From NCBI GenBank assembly GCA_024743215.1, contig JANSWZ010000001.1, positions 186,001 through 250,000 of the forward strand: DNA of 64,000 nucleotides, read 5' to 3'. Below, one piece after another: positions 8,384-17,186 of this stretch. A model generated the notes under the pieces. The model was not told the DNA's origin. It did no database searches and saw nothing but the letters and a program-made list of their open reading frames with translations. A program made the position numbers and the translations under genes. The stretch comes from Alphaproteobacteria bacterium (GTDB taxonomy: Bacteria > Pseudomonadota > Alphaproteobacteria > Rhizobiales > GCA-2746425). How positions within the stretch are numbered: position 1 is the first letter of the stretch; each line of letters opens with the position of its first letter.

Positions 8384-9363
8384 TCACCCAATTCATCAAA
8401 TCTCGCGAGGCATTGCTGCTTCTGGCAATCGCGATTGTCATTGCACTGGTTTCCACGCGGTTTCCAGATTTTGCGGCCCCTGCCAATGCGGCCAACATCT
8501 TCAATGATACATCCATTCTGATCATGCTGGCATTGGGCCAGATGGTAGTCATTCTGACCCGTTGTATTGATCTGTCCGTAGCATCTAACCTTGCCCTGAG
8601 CGGTATGGTGGTTGCGTTGATCAATTCGATAGTTCCGGGATTGCCGGTTCCGATCCTTTTGATCATCGCCATCAGTCTGGGCATGATCATGGGCGCGTGT
8701 AACGGCATTCTTGTCTGGAAGCTCGATATTCCGCCAATTGTTGTCACGCTTGGTACATTGACAATCTTTCGCGGGATCATTTTTCTGATCTCCAACGGAG
8801 AGTGGATCAACGCTCATGAGATGAGTGCGTCCTTCAAGGCCTTCCCGAGGTTTGAACTGCTTGGTTTGCCGGTCTTGTCCTGGATGGCAGTTCTCACGGT
8901 CATTGTCTTTGCAATAATCGTGATACGAACACCGCTTGGGCGGGCATTTTATGCCGTTGGCGGCAATCCACATGCGGCTGTCTATACAGGCATTGATGTA
9001 GGTTTCACGCGCTTCATGGCCTTTGTGATTGCCGGTGGTGTATCCGGTCTGTGTGGCTATCTTTGGGTATCGCGCTATGCGGTCGCCTATGTGGATATTG
9101 CCGGCGGTTTCGAACTGGAAGTGATTGCGGCCTGTGTCATTGGCGGCATTTCAATTGCCGGCGGTATTGGCTCTGTGGGCGGTGCTGTCCTGGGCGCATT
9201 GTTCCTGGGTATCATCAAAAACGCGCTTCCTGTCATCAACATCTCGCCGTTCTGGCAATTGGCGATTTCAGGCTCAGCGATCATCATAGCGGTTGCGGTG
9301 AATGCGCGGTCTGAAAGCAAAAAAGGGCGTGTGATCCTGAAGAAAGCGGAGCAAACAACATGA
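8380..9363 (+). CDS. rhaP: Rhamnose ABC transporter permease (RhaP)
   Basis: A 327-residue, highly hydrophobic protein of the BPD_transp_2 (RbsC-like) family with about ten membrane segments. Family landmarks include GGNPHAAVYTGID and IGGISIAGGIGSVGGAVLGAL near the C-terminal third. It forms the inner-membrane channel with RhaQ and couples to RhaT. Its start overlaps the rhaT stop and its stop overlaps the rhaQ start, both as ATGA, indicating translational coupling. The P/Q naming follows gene order in R. leguminosarum; sequence alone shows only that it is one of two paralogous permeases. Confidence 0.92.
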   Translation: MITQFIKSREALLLLAIAIVIALVSTRFPDFAAPANAANIFNDTSILIMLALGQMVVILTRCIDLSVASNLALSGMVVALINSIVPGLPVPILLIIAISLGMIMGACNGILVWKLDIPPIVVTLGTLTIFRGIIFLISNGEWINAHEMSASFKAFPRFELLGLPVLSWMAVLTVIVFAIIVIRTPLGRAFYAVGGNPHAAVYTGIDVGFTRFMAFVIAGGVSGLCGYLWVSRYAVAYVDIAGGFELEVIAACVIGGISIAGGIGSVGGAVLGALFLGIIKNALPVINISPFWQLAISGSAIIIAVAVNARSESKKGRVILKKAEQTT

Positions 9364-10355
9364 GTGAAATGGTTGCGCGCAACATCCCGGATCGTCTCAC
9401 ATCACGCGCCCAGCGGGTTCTGAAAAGCTGGGAAACGCTCTTGTTGGCGATTGCCATATTGGTGTTCATCACCAATTCCTTCGCATCTCCTTACTTTCTG
9501 AATGCCTGGAACCTGTCGGACGCGACCTTTAATTTCACAGAAAAAGCAATGATTGCCTTTGCCATGGCAATGCTGATCATTTCCGGCGAGATTGACCTTT
9601 CGGTTGCAGCCATCATTGCGCTTGCGTCCACTGCTATGGGCTTTGTCATGGAACTGGGCTTTGGAACGCCTGTGCTGGTTCTGACCGGACTTACCGTTGG
9701 CATTATATGTGGCGCCTTCAACGGCGTTTTGGTCACACGGCTTGGCTTGCCCTCCATTGTCGTCACCATAGGTACGATGAGCCTGTTTCGGGGCATTTCC
9801 TACATTGTTCTGGGGGACAAAGCCTATACCGGCTATCCAACCGACTTTGCCTTTTTCGGGCAGGGCTATGTCTGGTGGGTGTTTTCGTTTGAGCTTGTTT
9901 TGTTTGCCGTTCTGGCAATCATCTATGCGGTTCTTCTGCACAAGACCAATTTTGGGCGAACGGTTTATGCCATTGGCAACAACCCGGTTGGCGCTCAGTT
10001 TTCTGGCGTGCGTACAGCTCGTGTGAAGTTTGTCCTGTTCCTGCTGACAGGCTTGATGTCCGGCGTGGCTGCTGTCTGTCTGACTTCTCGACTTGGTTCG
10101 ACACGGCCTTCCATTGCCTTCGGCTGGGAGCTGGAAATTGTAACCATGGTGGTGCTGGGCGGCGTCAATATTCTTGGTGGGGCAGGGACCATTCCTGGTG
10201 TCGTGTTGGCGGCCATTATTATGGGCATGGTGACCTTTGGGTTCGGCTTGTTGAACGTACCCGGCATCGTGATGTCGATTTTCATTGGCCTGCTGCTGAT
10301 TGGGGCCATTGCATTGCCACGCGTGTTCGCGATGGTAAAACGGGGGCGTGGGTGA
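9360..10355 (+). CDS. rhaQ: Rhamnose ABC transporter permease (RhaQ)
   Basis: Second RbsC-like inner-membrane permease, 331 residues, with roughly ten transmembrane stretches. The segments [14 protein letters not shown] and [20 protein letters not shown] match the equivalent sites in the upstream permease, so the two are diverged paralogues. It is predicted to pair with RhaP in the membrane and with RhaT on the cytoplasmic side. It begins inside the rhaP stop (ATGA), and its own stop overlaps the rhaU ATG by one base. Confidence 0.92.
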   Translation: MSEMVARNIPDRLTSRAQRVLKSWETLLLAIAILVFITNSFASPYFLNAWNLSDATFNFTEKAMIAFAMAMLIISGEIDLSVAAIIALASTAMGFVMELGFGTPVLVLTGLTVGIICGAFNGVLVTRLGLPSIVVTIGTMSLFRGISYIVLGDKAYTGYPTDFAFFGQGYVWWVFSFELVLFAVLAIIYAVLLHKTNFGRTVYAIGNNPVGAQFSGVRTARVKFVLFLLTGLMSGVAAVCLTSRLGSTRPSIAFGWELEIVTMVVLGGVNILGGAGTIPGVVLAAIIMGMVTFGFGLLNVPGIVMSIFIGLLLIGAIALPRVFAMVKRGRG

Positions 10356-10669
10356 TGCAGAAATACGCCTTCAAAATGAAGCTGGCTGACGGCATGGAAG
10401 CTGAATACAGAAAGCGCCACGATGAGATATGGCCAGAGCTTGTGACGCTTCTTAAGGAGGCCGGTGTTTCCGATTACTCAATTCATCTGGACCGCGAGAG
10501 TCACATTCTGTTCGGCGTTTTGTGGCGTCGCTCGGACCATGCCATGGATGAACTTCCTCAGCATCCGGTTATGCAGAAATGGTGGGCTTATATGGCTGAC
10601 ATCATGGACACGAAGCCCGGCAATGAACCCATTGCCATCCCGCTTGAAACCCTGTTTCATCTGGACTGA
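10355..10669 (+). CDS. rhaU: L-rhamnose mutarotase (RhaU)
   Basis: A 104-residue cytoplasmic protein of the RhaM/RhaU family. It interconverts alpha and beta anomers of L-rhamnose to feed the isomerase. Family motifs are [21 protein letters not shown] near the N-terminus, including the catalytic His in the KRHDEIWPE segment, and the conserved Trp pair in [11 protein letters not shown]. The ATG at 10355 shares a base with the rhaQ stop; a GTG three bases earlier is possible. It lies between the transporter and the kinase, as in rhizobia. Confidence 0.93.
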   Translation: MQKYAFKMKLADGMEAEYRKRHDEIWPELVTLLKEAGVSDYSIHLDRESHILFGVLWRRSDHAMDELPQHPVMQKWWAYMADIMDTKPGNEPIAIPLETLFHLD

Positions 10670-10672
10670 TTG

Positions 10673-12067
10673 ATGATTGCGTCACACCACGTCGCTGTCA
10701 TTGATATCGGCAAGACCAATGCAAAACTGGCGATTGTCGATCCGCAGAACTGGCAGGAATTGGCGGTCCGCACCATGGCCAATCGGGTTTTACCCAGCCC
10801 GCCCTATCCGCATTTCAACGTGGAAGCCATCTGGGCGTTTCTTCTGGATTCCATGCGTGAGTTGAATGGGCAGTATCCAGTGGCCAGCATTTCCATCACC
10901 ACTCACGGGGCCTCCGGCGTACTGCTGACTGAGCGTGGCGAGCTTGCCATGCCAGTGCTTGATTATGAGTATGACGGGCCCGACAGCATGCGCGATGCCT
11001 ATGAGGCATTGCGGCCTGATTTTTCTGAGACCGGTTCACCAAAGATCGCTATGGGATTGAACCTTGGAGCCCAGTTCTTCTGGCAGATGCAGGCTTTTCC
11101 GGATCTTGCCACCAATGTGCGGCACATGCTTACCTATCCGCAATATTGGGCGTATCGTCTGACGGGGGTCATGGCGAATGAGGCCACGTCATTGGGCTGT
11201 CATACGGATTTGTGGAATCCCTGGAAAGGCACGTTCTCGTCGATGGTCGAGACCCTGGATTGGACGCCTTTGATGGCTCCGTTCCGCAAGGCGACAGATG
11301 TGCTTGGGCCGATGCATGCGCATCTGGCAGATCAGTTGGGTCTTCCAGCCGCAGTGCCTGTGTATTGCGGAATTCATGATTCCAACGCCTCGCTGTTTCC
11401 GCATTTGATGCAACGGCAAGCGCCCTTCAGTGCTGTATCAACAGGAACCTGGGTCATCTGCATGAGCGTTGGCGGTAAGCAGATTGAGCCTGATCCAATG
11501 CGGGACACGCTGGTCAATGTGAACGCTTTTGGTGACCCGGTCCCGTCCAGCCGCTTTATGGGTGGCAGGGAATTTGACTTGCTTATGGCGGATCGCAAGG
11601 CTGTAGCCTCCAAAAATGCTGTGTCGCGGGTTCTGGACGACAAAATCATGCTGTTCCCATCAGTGGAAAGCCAGACCGGGCCGTTTCAGGGTTGCGAACC
11701 GAAGTGGACAGTGGAGCCGGATACGCTGAATGATGACGAGTATTACGCTGTCGTCTCGTTCTATCTGGCACTGGTGACCAGGGTTTGCCTGGATCTTTGC
11801 GGAGCGGATGGACCCATCATTGTGGAAGGGCCATTCGGTCAAAACAAACTTTATCTGCAGATGCTGGAAAGTGCCTGCGGCAGACAGGTCATCCGATCTG
11901 AAGCAAGTGCAACGGGAACCAGCATTGGTGCAGCGATGCTGACAAACAACAACCCGGATGAAGGATCGCAAGAATCCTTGCCCGCCGAATTTGCCGCAAC
12001 GGATGAGCGTTTCGTCGCCTATGCCCAATTGTGGCAAGAGCAGCTAATTGCCAGAGCAACCGACTGA
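10673..12067 (+). CDS. rhaK: Rhamnulokinase-type FGGY sugar kinase (RhaK)
   Basis: A 464-residue FGGY-family kinase that should phosphorylate L-rhamnulose to the substrate of RhaD. The N-terminal phosphate-binding strand VAVIDIGKTNAKLAIVD, the central CGIHDSNASLFPHL and the STGTWV adenosine-side motif are visible. The ATG at 10673 is preferred over the TTG three bases earlier. In R. leguminosarum RhaK is also needed for activity of the rhamnose ABC transporter, an unusual kinase-transporter dependence that may apply here. It is the last rha gene and ends 28 bases before a convergent gene. Confidence 0.92.
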   Translation: MIASHHVAVIDIGKTNAKLAIVDPQNWQELAVRTMANRVLPSPPYPHFNVEAIWAFLLDSMRELNGQYPVASISITTHGASGVLLTERGELAMPVLDYEYDGPDSMRDAYEALRPDFSETGSPKIAMGLNLGAQFFWQMQAFPDLATNVRHMLTYPQYWAYRLTGVMANEATSLGCHTDLWNPWKGTFSSMVETLDWTPLMAPFRKATDVLGPMHAHLADQLGLPAAVPVYCGIHDSNASLFPHLMQRQAPFSAVSTGTWVICMSVGGKQIEPDPMRDTLVNVNAFGDPVPSSRFMGGREFDLLMADRKAVASKNAVSRVLDDKIMLFPSVESQTGPFQGCEPKWTVEPDTLNDDEYYAVVSFYLALVTRVCLDLCGADGPIIVEGPFGQNKLYLQMLESACGRQVIRSEASATGTSIGAAMLTNNNPDEGSQESLPAEFAATDERFVAYAQLWQEQLIARATD

Positions 12068-12095
12068 GTTTTACCTGTCCGATTCCCTGATCTTA

Positions 12096-12362
12096 TCAAG
12101 CAAAAGAAATATCGTAGTCATCCTCATTGTCTTCCACGGTCAGCGTACCGCTCGCGCGTATCTCAATATTTTCATCATTTTCATATCCAGGCACTGTAAA
12201 CGTGGCCTTGTACTTGCCGGTGGGGACATTGGCAGTCTCGTTGAACTGAAAACCATTGACGCCGCCCCACCGTGCGCCTCCACCATGGCCAATGCCTTGT
12301 AAGGTGACGGTCAGAATGTTCTCTTTGTTGGTGCCTGTGGTTGCGAGTGTGACTGTGGGCAT
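12096..12362 (-). CDS. Unknown 88-residue beta-rich protein, last gene of the XRE-linked module
   Basis: No family is recognised. From the ATG at 12362 (AAGGAA upstream) it encodes MPTVTLATTG followed by alternating hydrophobic/polar residues, a Gly-rich turn (GIGHGGGARWGG) and an acidic C-terminus (VEDNEDDYDISF). This pattern suggests a small beta-sandwich. There is no signal peptide or membrane segment. A longer in-frame start at 12410 gives a basic extension that looks like leader sequence. It is 58 bases downstream of the 355-residue protein on the same strand and is likely in its operon. Confidence 0.6.
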   Translation of the reverse strand: MPTVTLATTGTNKENILTVTLQGIGHGGGARWGGVNGFQFNETANVPTGKYKATFTVPGYENDENIEIRASGTLTVEDNEDDYDISFA

Positions 12363-12420
12363 GGGATTTCCTTTCTTTTTGCATTTGTGCAGGTTTTGTT
12401 GGCTAGGCACTGAGGCAGGG

Positions 12421-13488
12421 TCAGGTGCCTATGAGTGGATAGGTTTCTATTTCCACGGCGATGATTTCGGGCGATTTCTGGGCTTGTGTGTAGGCGATTT
12501 TCGGCATGCTGCCGGTCAAGTCTGAGCTTGTCTGATCAAGGGCCAATGAAATGCCCAATAATTCCAATTTACGGTTCTGAGTGATGCTGGATTGTTGGGA
12601 CTGGGTGAGGTTCTGGTCGCCAGAAAACTTGAGCGAGACATCAAAGCCCACGTAAAATGCTGACACCCGTCCGCGCAGCAGGCCGCTGGACCCGAAGAAC
12701 ATCTCAGGGTTCTTCATATAGCTCTGGCCGACTTGCAGCAGGCCAGACTCAAACCAGTCACCGGGCGAAAGGGTAATCTTGCCCCAATTCTTTGCAGTAA
12801 TTGAAACAGCACTGAATGTTCTCAGCAGGCGTTCTGGCTGGGTGGCGGGGTGGTTTGTTATCAATTCACGGGCCACTGCGCTTGGTTGGCCTCCAGCGTT
12901 CAGCGATATCCGTATGGTCTGGGGCCTTTGTGGTGGTTTGGTAATTGCTTCATTGATCCAGTTTTTGCTGGTTTGACTGGCAACCCAGTTAGGTGCCCAT
13001 CTCAGCACACCAGCTGGCATGATCTTGGTCCATCCGGGGGGAGCCGTTCCGCTTGCAGGACTGGATTTTGGCGCGGTGATGCGTTGCTTTGCCTGTTGCA
13101 GGCCCACAGAGGCAGGGAAAGTTGCCACATCAATCATATTGAGAAACAGGCGGTAGTTTTTGCTGAAACTATCGGAAGAACTGGCAAATTCGCCGCCGTT
13201 TTGGGTGGATTGGGGCAGATTGTCAGCCAGATAAAACTGGTTCGTCGGAATTGACCCGATGGCCGATGTTGACCAATCCCAATTCTGTGAGGGAACCAGC
13301 ACCTGGTTTCTGCCGGTTAGGGGTGTGGCCGACCGGGAGGGGGGAGGCGGCGGAGCACGGCGCGCCATTGCAATTGTCGGAGCGGTTGGCACTCTCATTC
13401 TGTTGGTGATTGGCGCTGCTTCCAGATCATCATCTGCGATCGCGAATTGTGCCAACTCGTCCAGAAATGGCGTAAAAATTCCATCCAT
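12421..13488 (-). CDS. Unknown 355-residue protein, paralogue of the upstream 437-residue protein
   Basis: No known family is recognised. The ATG at 13488 has a GGAG site eight bases upstream. No signal peptide is present. A proline run (RRAPPPPPSRS, about residue 44 onward) precedes the main body. From about residue 145 it aligns by eye with the protein encoded upstream at 13547-14860: APPGWTKI against APRGWTKV, GVLRWAPNW against GVLEWQPSF, and ITLSPGDWFESGLL against VLITPGAWYNGGFL. A following segment (FFGSSGLLRGRVSAFYVGF) also aligns. The C-terminal half looks beta-rich. The paralogy implies a shared fold and possibly a hetero-oligomer. Function is unknown. Confidence 0.7.
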   Translation of the reverse strand: MDGIFTPFLDELAQFAIADDDLEAAPITNRMRVPTAPTIAMARRAPPPPPSRSATPLTGRNQVLVPSQNWDWSTSAIGSIPTNQFYLADNLPQSTQNGGEFASSSDSFSKNYRLFLNMIDVATFPASVGLQQAKQRITAPKSSPASGTAPPGWTKIMPAGVLRWAPNWVASQTSKNWINEAITKPPQRPQTIRISLNAGGQPSAVARELITNHPATQPERLLRTFSAVSITAKNWGKITLSPGDWFESGLLQVGQSYMKNPEMFFGSSGLLRGRVSAFYVGFDVSLKFSGDQNLTQSQQSSITQNRKLELLGISLALDQTSSDLTGSMPKIAYTQAQKSPEIIAVEIETYPLIGT

Positions 13489-13546
13489 TCTGTCAACTCC
13501 TCAAACAGGTTCGGCGCGTACGCCGAACCCAAATTGTTCTATCAAG

Positions 13547-14860
13547 TCAGGGTTTTTCAGTTCCGGGAAAGCCTACCGTGACACCAAGGATCACGGGGTC
13601 ATCGGACGTAGAGCCGCCGGTGACAGTGGTAGAGTTGCCCGTGGTTGACACATCATGCTGGTAATGGCCGCCTGAGCCACCAAAACTGAACGGTCCGATC
13701 CGCAAACCTGCGGAAGCGCTGATGGATTGTTCAAAACTTTTATAGGTGCTGCTTTTCATCGTGATCGAGAAGGAAGGTTTGTAAGCAACAACCAGCCCGG
13801 TCACCATGGTTGAGCAAATGCCGTTTGCACCAAACAGCGGGTGATCGCCGCCGGTCGACGAATAGGGCTGCAGGATGCTGTAACCCGTTCCCTGGGTGCC
13901 CGCATTCGCCATTTGTTTGAGGAACCCACCATTGTACCAGGCGCCGGGCGTGATCAGCACATTCGTTGCTGATTGCAACTTCACAGTCGCAGTGACGGAG
14001 TTATCTGACTTTGTGATGTTTGTTTCAGACCATTTTCCGCTTGCATAAACACCCCAGAACGGTGTGCCGTAGGAGACATTTGCTCCCGCCCAGGATTTGG
14101 TTATGGAACTGTCACTTTTGGAGGCATCCAGTGTGATTGACTTTTCACCTATGGTGCCTTTGGTCAGTTCCTGACGCCAGCTTTGACTCGAAGTTGAAAT
14201 GGTGAAACTGGGCTGCCATTCCAGCACTCCAGCTCCGTTGGCCACTTTGGTCCATCCGCGAGGTGCGTCGCCGGCGCTTGGCGAACTGGTTGGGCGTGCC
14301 ATGAGTGCCAATGCATCCGACAGTTCCGTTGGCTGGTTTGCAGCATTCAGAGACTGTATCTGCTTGAGAATTGCATCCGCCTTTTTGGTCCAGGTTTCCG
14401 CCTCCGTTGCATAGTTTGAGCCAGGGCCAGCCATCCATTCAGCAATGGAGGGATATTGCGCCTCAAAGATTACGCCGCCATTTTGTTTTGCGGTCAGGTA
14501 GGCTGTGTTGGCGTTTGTCCAGGTTTTCGTGACCTCATTCTGTGCTGCAGTCACATTGTCAGATAAGTCTTTGATTTGCTGTTCAATTTCCGGGCTGTTG
14601 TTAAAGCCAACGTGGCCAAAGATTTGACGGTAATTGTCAAATAAAGTGGATGTCCCTACACCGCCAAACGTAGCGACCGGACTGTAGACCGGCGCGGCAC
14701 TCATGAGCTGATAGGCCTCAGGCGCCAATTGACCGGAAGCTGCGACAGGCCAGTTGAATGATTGGGGATTGCCGAGCATCTGGAAGTAGTTGTTGCCAGT
14801 GCCGAGAATCTGTTTTGTGATTTGATCGTAGCTTTGGCTGAATAGATTTTGATTATCCAT
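13547..14860 (-). CDS. Unknown 437-residue protein with helical N-terminal and beta-rich C-terminal halves
   Basis: The ATG at 14860 is preceded by GGAG. There is no signal peptide or lasting hydrophobic segment. Residues about 85-195 look helical and partly coiled (for example PEIEQQIKDLSDNVTAAQNE). From about residue 205 a Ser/Thr/Gly-rich, beta-like region follows, ending in a Gly/Ser/Thr-rich stretch. That second half shares APxGWTK, GVLxWxP and ITPGxWYxxGFL with the 355-residue neighbour. A helical half joined to a beta half with amphipathic Ser/Thr strands is reminiscent of secreted effectors or pore-formers, but nothing proves this. No family is recognised. Confidence 0.72.
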   Translation of the reverse strand: MDNQNLFSQSYDQITKQILGTGNNYFQMLGNPQSFNWPVAASGQLAPEAYQLMSAAPVYSPVATFGGVGTSTLFDNYRQIFGHVGFNNSPEIEQQIKDLSDNVTAAQNEVTKTWTNANTAYLTAKQNGGVIFEAQYPSIAEWMAGPGSNYATEAETWTKKADAILKQIQSLNAANQPTELSDALALMARPTSSPSAGDAPRGWTKVANGAGVLEWQPSFTISTSSQSWRQELTKGTIGEKSITLDASKSDSSITKSWAGANVSYGTPFWGVYASGKWSETNITKSDNSVTATVKLQSATNVLITPGAWYNGGFLKQMANAGTQGTGYSILQPYSSTGGDHPLFGANGICSTMVTGLVVAYKPSFSITMKSSTYKSFEQSISASAGLRIGPFSFGGSGGHYQHDVSTTGNSTTVTGGSTSDDPVILGVTVGFPGTEKP

Positions 14861-14892
14861 GATCGTTCTCCATTGTTAAGCCCAAAGTGGTT

Positions 14893-15210
14893 TCAGGCGG
14901 CCGGTGCGGCCCCGCCATTGTTGATTGGAGCAGGTGGTGGTGGAGGAGGAGCTGTGAACACGAACACCAAAGGCGGATCGCTCAAATTGCTCTCAACCAG
15001 AACGTTGGAAATGAAACCCCCCATGCCATCCACCTGGATGCCATTCACCTGGTAATTATGGTTGTTGTTTAGAAACCCACCCGGCGGAGGATTTTGTGGA
15101 ATGGCGTTACAGGCCACCCAATCGGGGCCTGCAAAACTTGCCTGGTGTTGTGTCACCCACTGCATCCCATTGTTGAGATTGTGAACGACAACACTGTGAA
15201 TTTGCGGCAT
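14893..15210 (-). CDS. Unknown 105-residue Asn/Pro-rich protein, first structural gene of the module
   Basis: No family is recognised. The ATG at 15210 is preceded by AGGGAG with six-base spacing, so it is probably expressed. The body (MPQIHSVVVHNLNNGMQWV onward) looks like a small beta-sandwich with several Trp/Asn/Gly turns. The C-terminus is a proline run plus Asn/Gly/Ala tail (TAPPPPPPAPINNGGAAPAA). There is no signal peptide. It lies 32 bases upstream of the 437-residue gene on the same strand and downstream of an XRE regulator. Confidence 0.62.
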   Translation of the reverse strand: MPQIHSVVVHNLNNGMQWVTQHQASFAGPDWVACNAIPQNPPPGGFLNNNHNYQVNGIQVDGMGGFISNVLVESNLSDPPLVFVFTAPPPPPPAPINNGGAAPAA

Positions 15211-15376
15211 AGCTAACTCCCTTCAGCTGTAAGATATCCCTCAAGATAGATGCATTCTTGGGTCGAATTTTAACAAGTTTGCGCAATTTATAATTGCATG
15301 AAGGTGCGTCTGGTCGTCCTGCTAGGTGTTGCGCAGGGCGCAAGATAAGCGGCAAAATGATGCGCCGGATGCATTG

Positions 15377-15715
15377 TCAGTCGTCGGTAGCCGTTGATAT
15401 GACCTCAACGAGGTGGATCATCGCTGAGGTTACCGCTGGCGGATGCCTTTGCAGAAGCCGCGCCAGTTCCATGGTCAAGAGAACATCGTTGGTTGGAAAT
15501 GATGTTGTTTCCAGATTTTCGCCCAGAAACAGCCAATCCATGGAAACGCCAAGGAAGCGGCATAATGAAATGCCGTGCTGCATGGAAATGGGCTCTCCCT
15601 TTTTCCAACGACTGACCGTGCTTTCATTCACACCCAACGCGTGGGCAATTGCATAGGACTTCTGGAACCCCCGGATTCTTAGGATTGTACACAGTCGATT
15701 CCCCCAATGCGCCAT
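15377..15715 (-). CDS. XRE-family (cI-like) helix-turn-helix regulator
   Basis: A 112-residue protein with an HTH_3-type domain at about residues 15-65: QKSYAIAHALGVNESTVSRWKK is the helix-turn-helix, followed by GISLCRFLGVSMDWLFLGE, a typical end of the XRE fold. The remaining 45 residues are a short helical tail, perhaps for dimerisation. It is the most upstream gene of the same-strand set 15715-12096 and is separated from the next gene by 166 bases, so it may autoregulate and control the four unknown genes. There is no nearby integrase or phage structural gene. Confidence 0.8.
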   Translation of the reverse strand: MAHWGNRLCTILRIRGFQKSYAIAHALGVNESTVSRWKKGEPISMQHGISLCRFLGVSMDWLFLGENLETTSFPTNDVLLTMELARLLQRHPPAVTSAMIHLVEVISTATDD

Positions 15716-15951
15716 GTTTTTCCAGCCCCCATTTTTCGTTTCAAAGATGGGCAGGCATATTCTCAGACGTGTGCATAAGAAAATTATACGATTTTAAATG
15801 GAAATAATTTTGAGGTGATTGGGAACCTGGAATCCGCTGTCAGGCCTCAAAACCGGCCTGGATGCAATCGATCACAATAGTGTGACTCATCCATGAGCGC
15901 GCGTGATCCGTAACTCCTTTAAGACGTTGTGTAACAAAAAGGATTCACTTT

Positions 15952-16623
15952 ATGACTTCCAGGATTTCAGGTCTTGCAGCACTCATCGCCATGTCTGCTT
16001 CACTCGCCGTGGCACCGGTTTCGCTGGCAAGCGCGGAAACCGTCGCATTTGATGGTGGTTGGAAATCTGTAAATTTCAGATCAATACCTAAGACAAAATA
16101 TGGTTTTGGCGGAGGAACTCTTTCCATTGAGGCCTCAAAGAGTTCATCAGTGATCTATAAGCCTGTCCCGGAAGCTTCGCGTGATGCGACCAACGCCAGT
16201 TGGAACTGGTCGGTTCAATCGTCTGTGCCCCCTACAAATTTGGCCAAAAAGGGCGGAGATGACCGGAACATTGCCTTGTATTTCGTGTTTACCGATCAGA
16301 AGACGGCCCGCCGTGCCGGAAAAAATCCGAATATCAAGAGCCTTTTGACAAAACGCAGCAGCCGCATGCTCATTTATGTGCACGGCGGTCAGCACGGTGC
16401 AGGTAGTTATGTACCAAGCCCGTACTTCTCTGGACGCGGCACCACCATCGTCAAGCGCGGTGCAGGGACTGGTTCGTTTTCCGAAAATGTTGATCTGGCA
16501 GCAGACTATCGCCGCGCATTTGGAACTGAACCAGAAGTTCTGGTCGGTTTGGCGGTATCGTCGGATTCCGACGATACCGGAAGCAATTCGCGATCTTCGC
16601 TGAGCTCAATTTCACTGAATTGA
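15952..16623 (+). CDS. Secreted DUF3047-like protein
   Basis: 223 residues with a clear Sec signal peptide (cleavage near ASA-ET, residue 28). The body has features I associate with DUF3047: WKSVNFRSIPKTKY, a WSV strand, KKGGDDRNIALYFVF and a closing region rich in Ser/Asp. The role of the family is unknown; the product is presumably periplasmic. The ATG is preceded by AAGGA at eight bases. The last 25 codons contain a perfect 11-base inverted repeat (16554-16578). It is convergent with the L,D-transpeptidase gene. The DUF assignment is moderately sure. Confidence 0.75.
   Translation: MTSRISGLAALIAMSASLAVAPVSLASAETVAFDGGWKSVNFRSIPKTKYGFGGGTLSIEASKSSSVIYKPVPEASRDATNASWNWSVQSSVPPTNLAKKGGDDRNIALYFVFTDQKTARRAGKNPNIKSLLTKRSSRMLIYVHGGQHGAGSYVPSPYFSGRGTTIVKRGAGTGSFSENVDLAADYRRAFGTEPEVLVGLAVSSDSDDTGSNSRSSLSSISLN
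16554..16578. repeat. Perfect 11-base inverted repeat inside the 3' end of the DUF3047-like gene
   Basis: GGTATCGTCGG at 16554-16564 and its exact reverse complement CCGACGATACC at 16568-16578 are separated by ATT. It encodes part of the Ser/Asp-rich C-terminus and lies 45 bases before the stop. It would fold into a very stable hairpin on either strand. It could act as a transcription or mRNA-decay barrier between the convergent genes; no T-run follows. Confidence 0.6.
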
Positions 16624-16641
16624 ATCCAGACTTTAGGGCGT

Positions 16642-17091
16642 TCAGCGCTGGATTTTGATCTGGACGTTTGAACGCCCATATTTTTTGACAAGCTTGTAGA
16701 GGCGCTTTGCATTGCTTGTGTGCAGGCGAACACAACCGTGGCTGGCCGGGCGGCCAAGACGGCTAACATGGTTTGTGCCATGAACTGCGTAGCCACGATG
16801 GAAGAATACCGAATAGGGCATTGGCGCCATATTGTAACTGCGTGAATGCCACATCTTGTGCGTGCGGGTTGGGCGGTAGCTGCCAACCGGTGTGCGATAT
16901 CCGCTCCGACCTGTTGATACTTTCCAGGAATGTCTGGGTACACCGTTAATGTAAACGCGCATCTTTTGATCAGAGATATCAACCTTGGCGACAACTTTTG
17001 CAGCGTCGGCTTTGCCGATGCTCAACGGCAGGGCGAGCAACAGGCTGCAAGCGAATAACATTGCAGTCTTTTTGAAACTGGAGAACGGCAT
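16642..17091 (-). CDS. L,D-transpeptidase (YkuD domain), periplasmic
   Basis: 149 residues. A Sec signal peptide is predicted to end near KADA-AK (residue 30). The YkuD catalytic motif is complete: HGTNH (104-108) followed by SHGC (117-120) and VRLH, giving the nucleophile Cys120. Enzymes of this type form 3-3 cross-links in peptidoglycan or attach outer-membrane proteins to it; which one applies here is not visible. It is a minimal single-domain form. AAGGATCC precedes the ATG. It is convergent with the DUF3047-like gene. Confidence 0.9.
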   Translation of the reverse strand: MPFSSFKKTAMLFACSLLLALPLSIGKADAAKVVAKVDISDQKMRVYINGVPRHSWKVSTGRSGYRTPVGSYRPTRTHKMWHSRSYNMAPMPYSVFFHRGYAVHGTNHVSRLGRPASHGCVRLHTSNAKRLYKLVKKYGRSNVQIKIQR

Positions 17092-17186
17092 AGTGGATCC
17101 TTATCGAAAACTTCGGCTGGACGCACACTAAATTCGGCTTCTTTATGTTAGGTAAATTCTGTAACACTTTGTGATTAATATAAAAT

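Noticed and set aside
12096-15715. Prophage remnant explanation for the XRE-headed module
   Set aside because: No integrase, terminase, capsid, tail or lysis gene and no tRNA attachment site is visible; the genes have intact starts and ribosome-binding sites.
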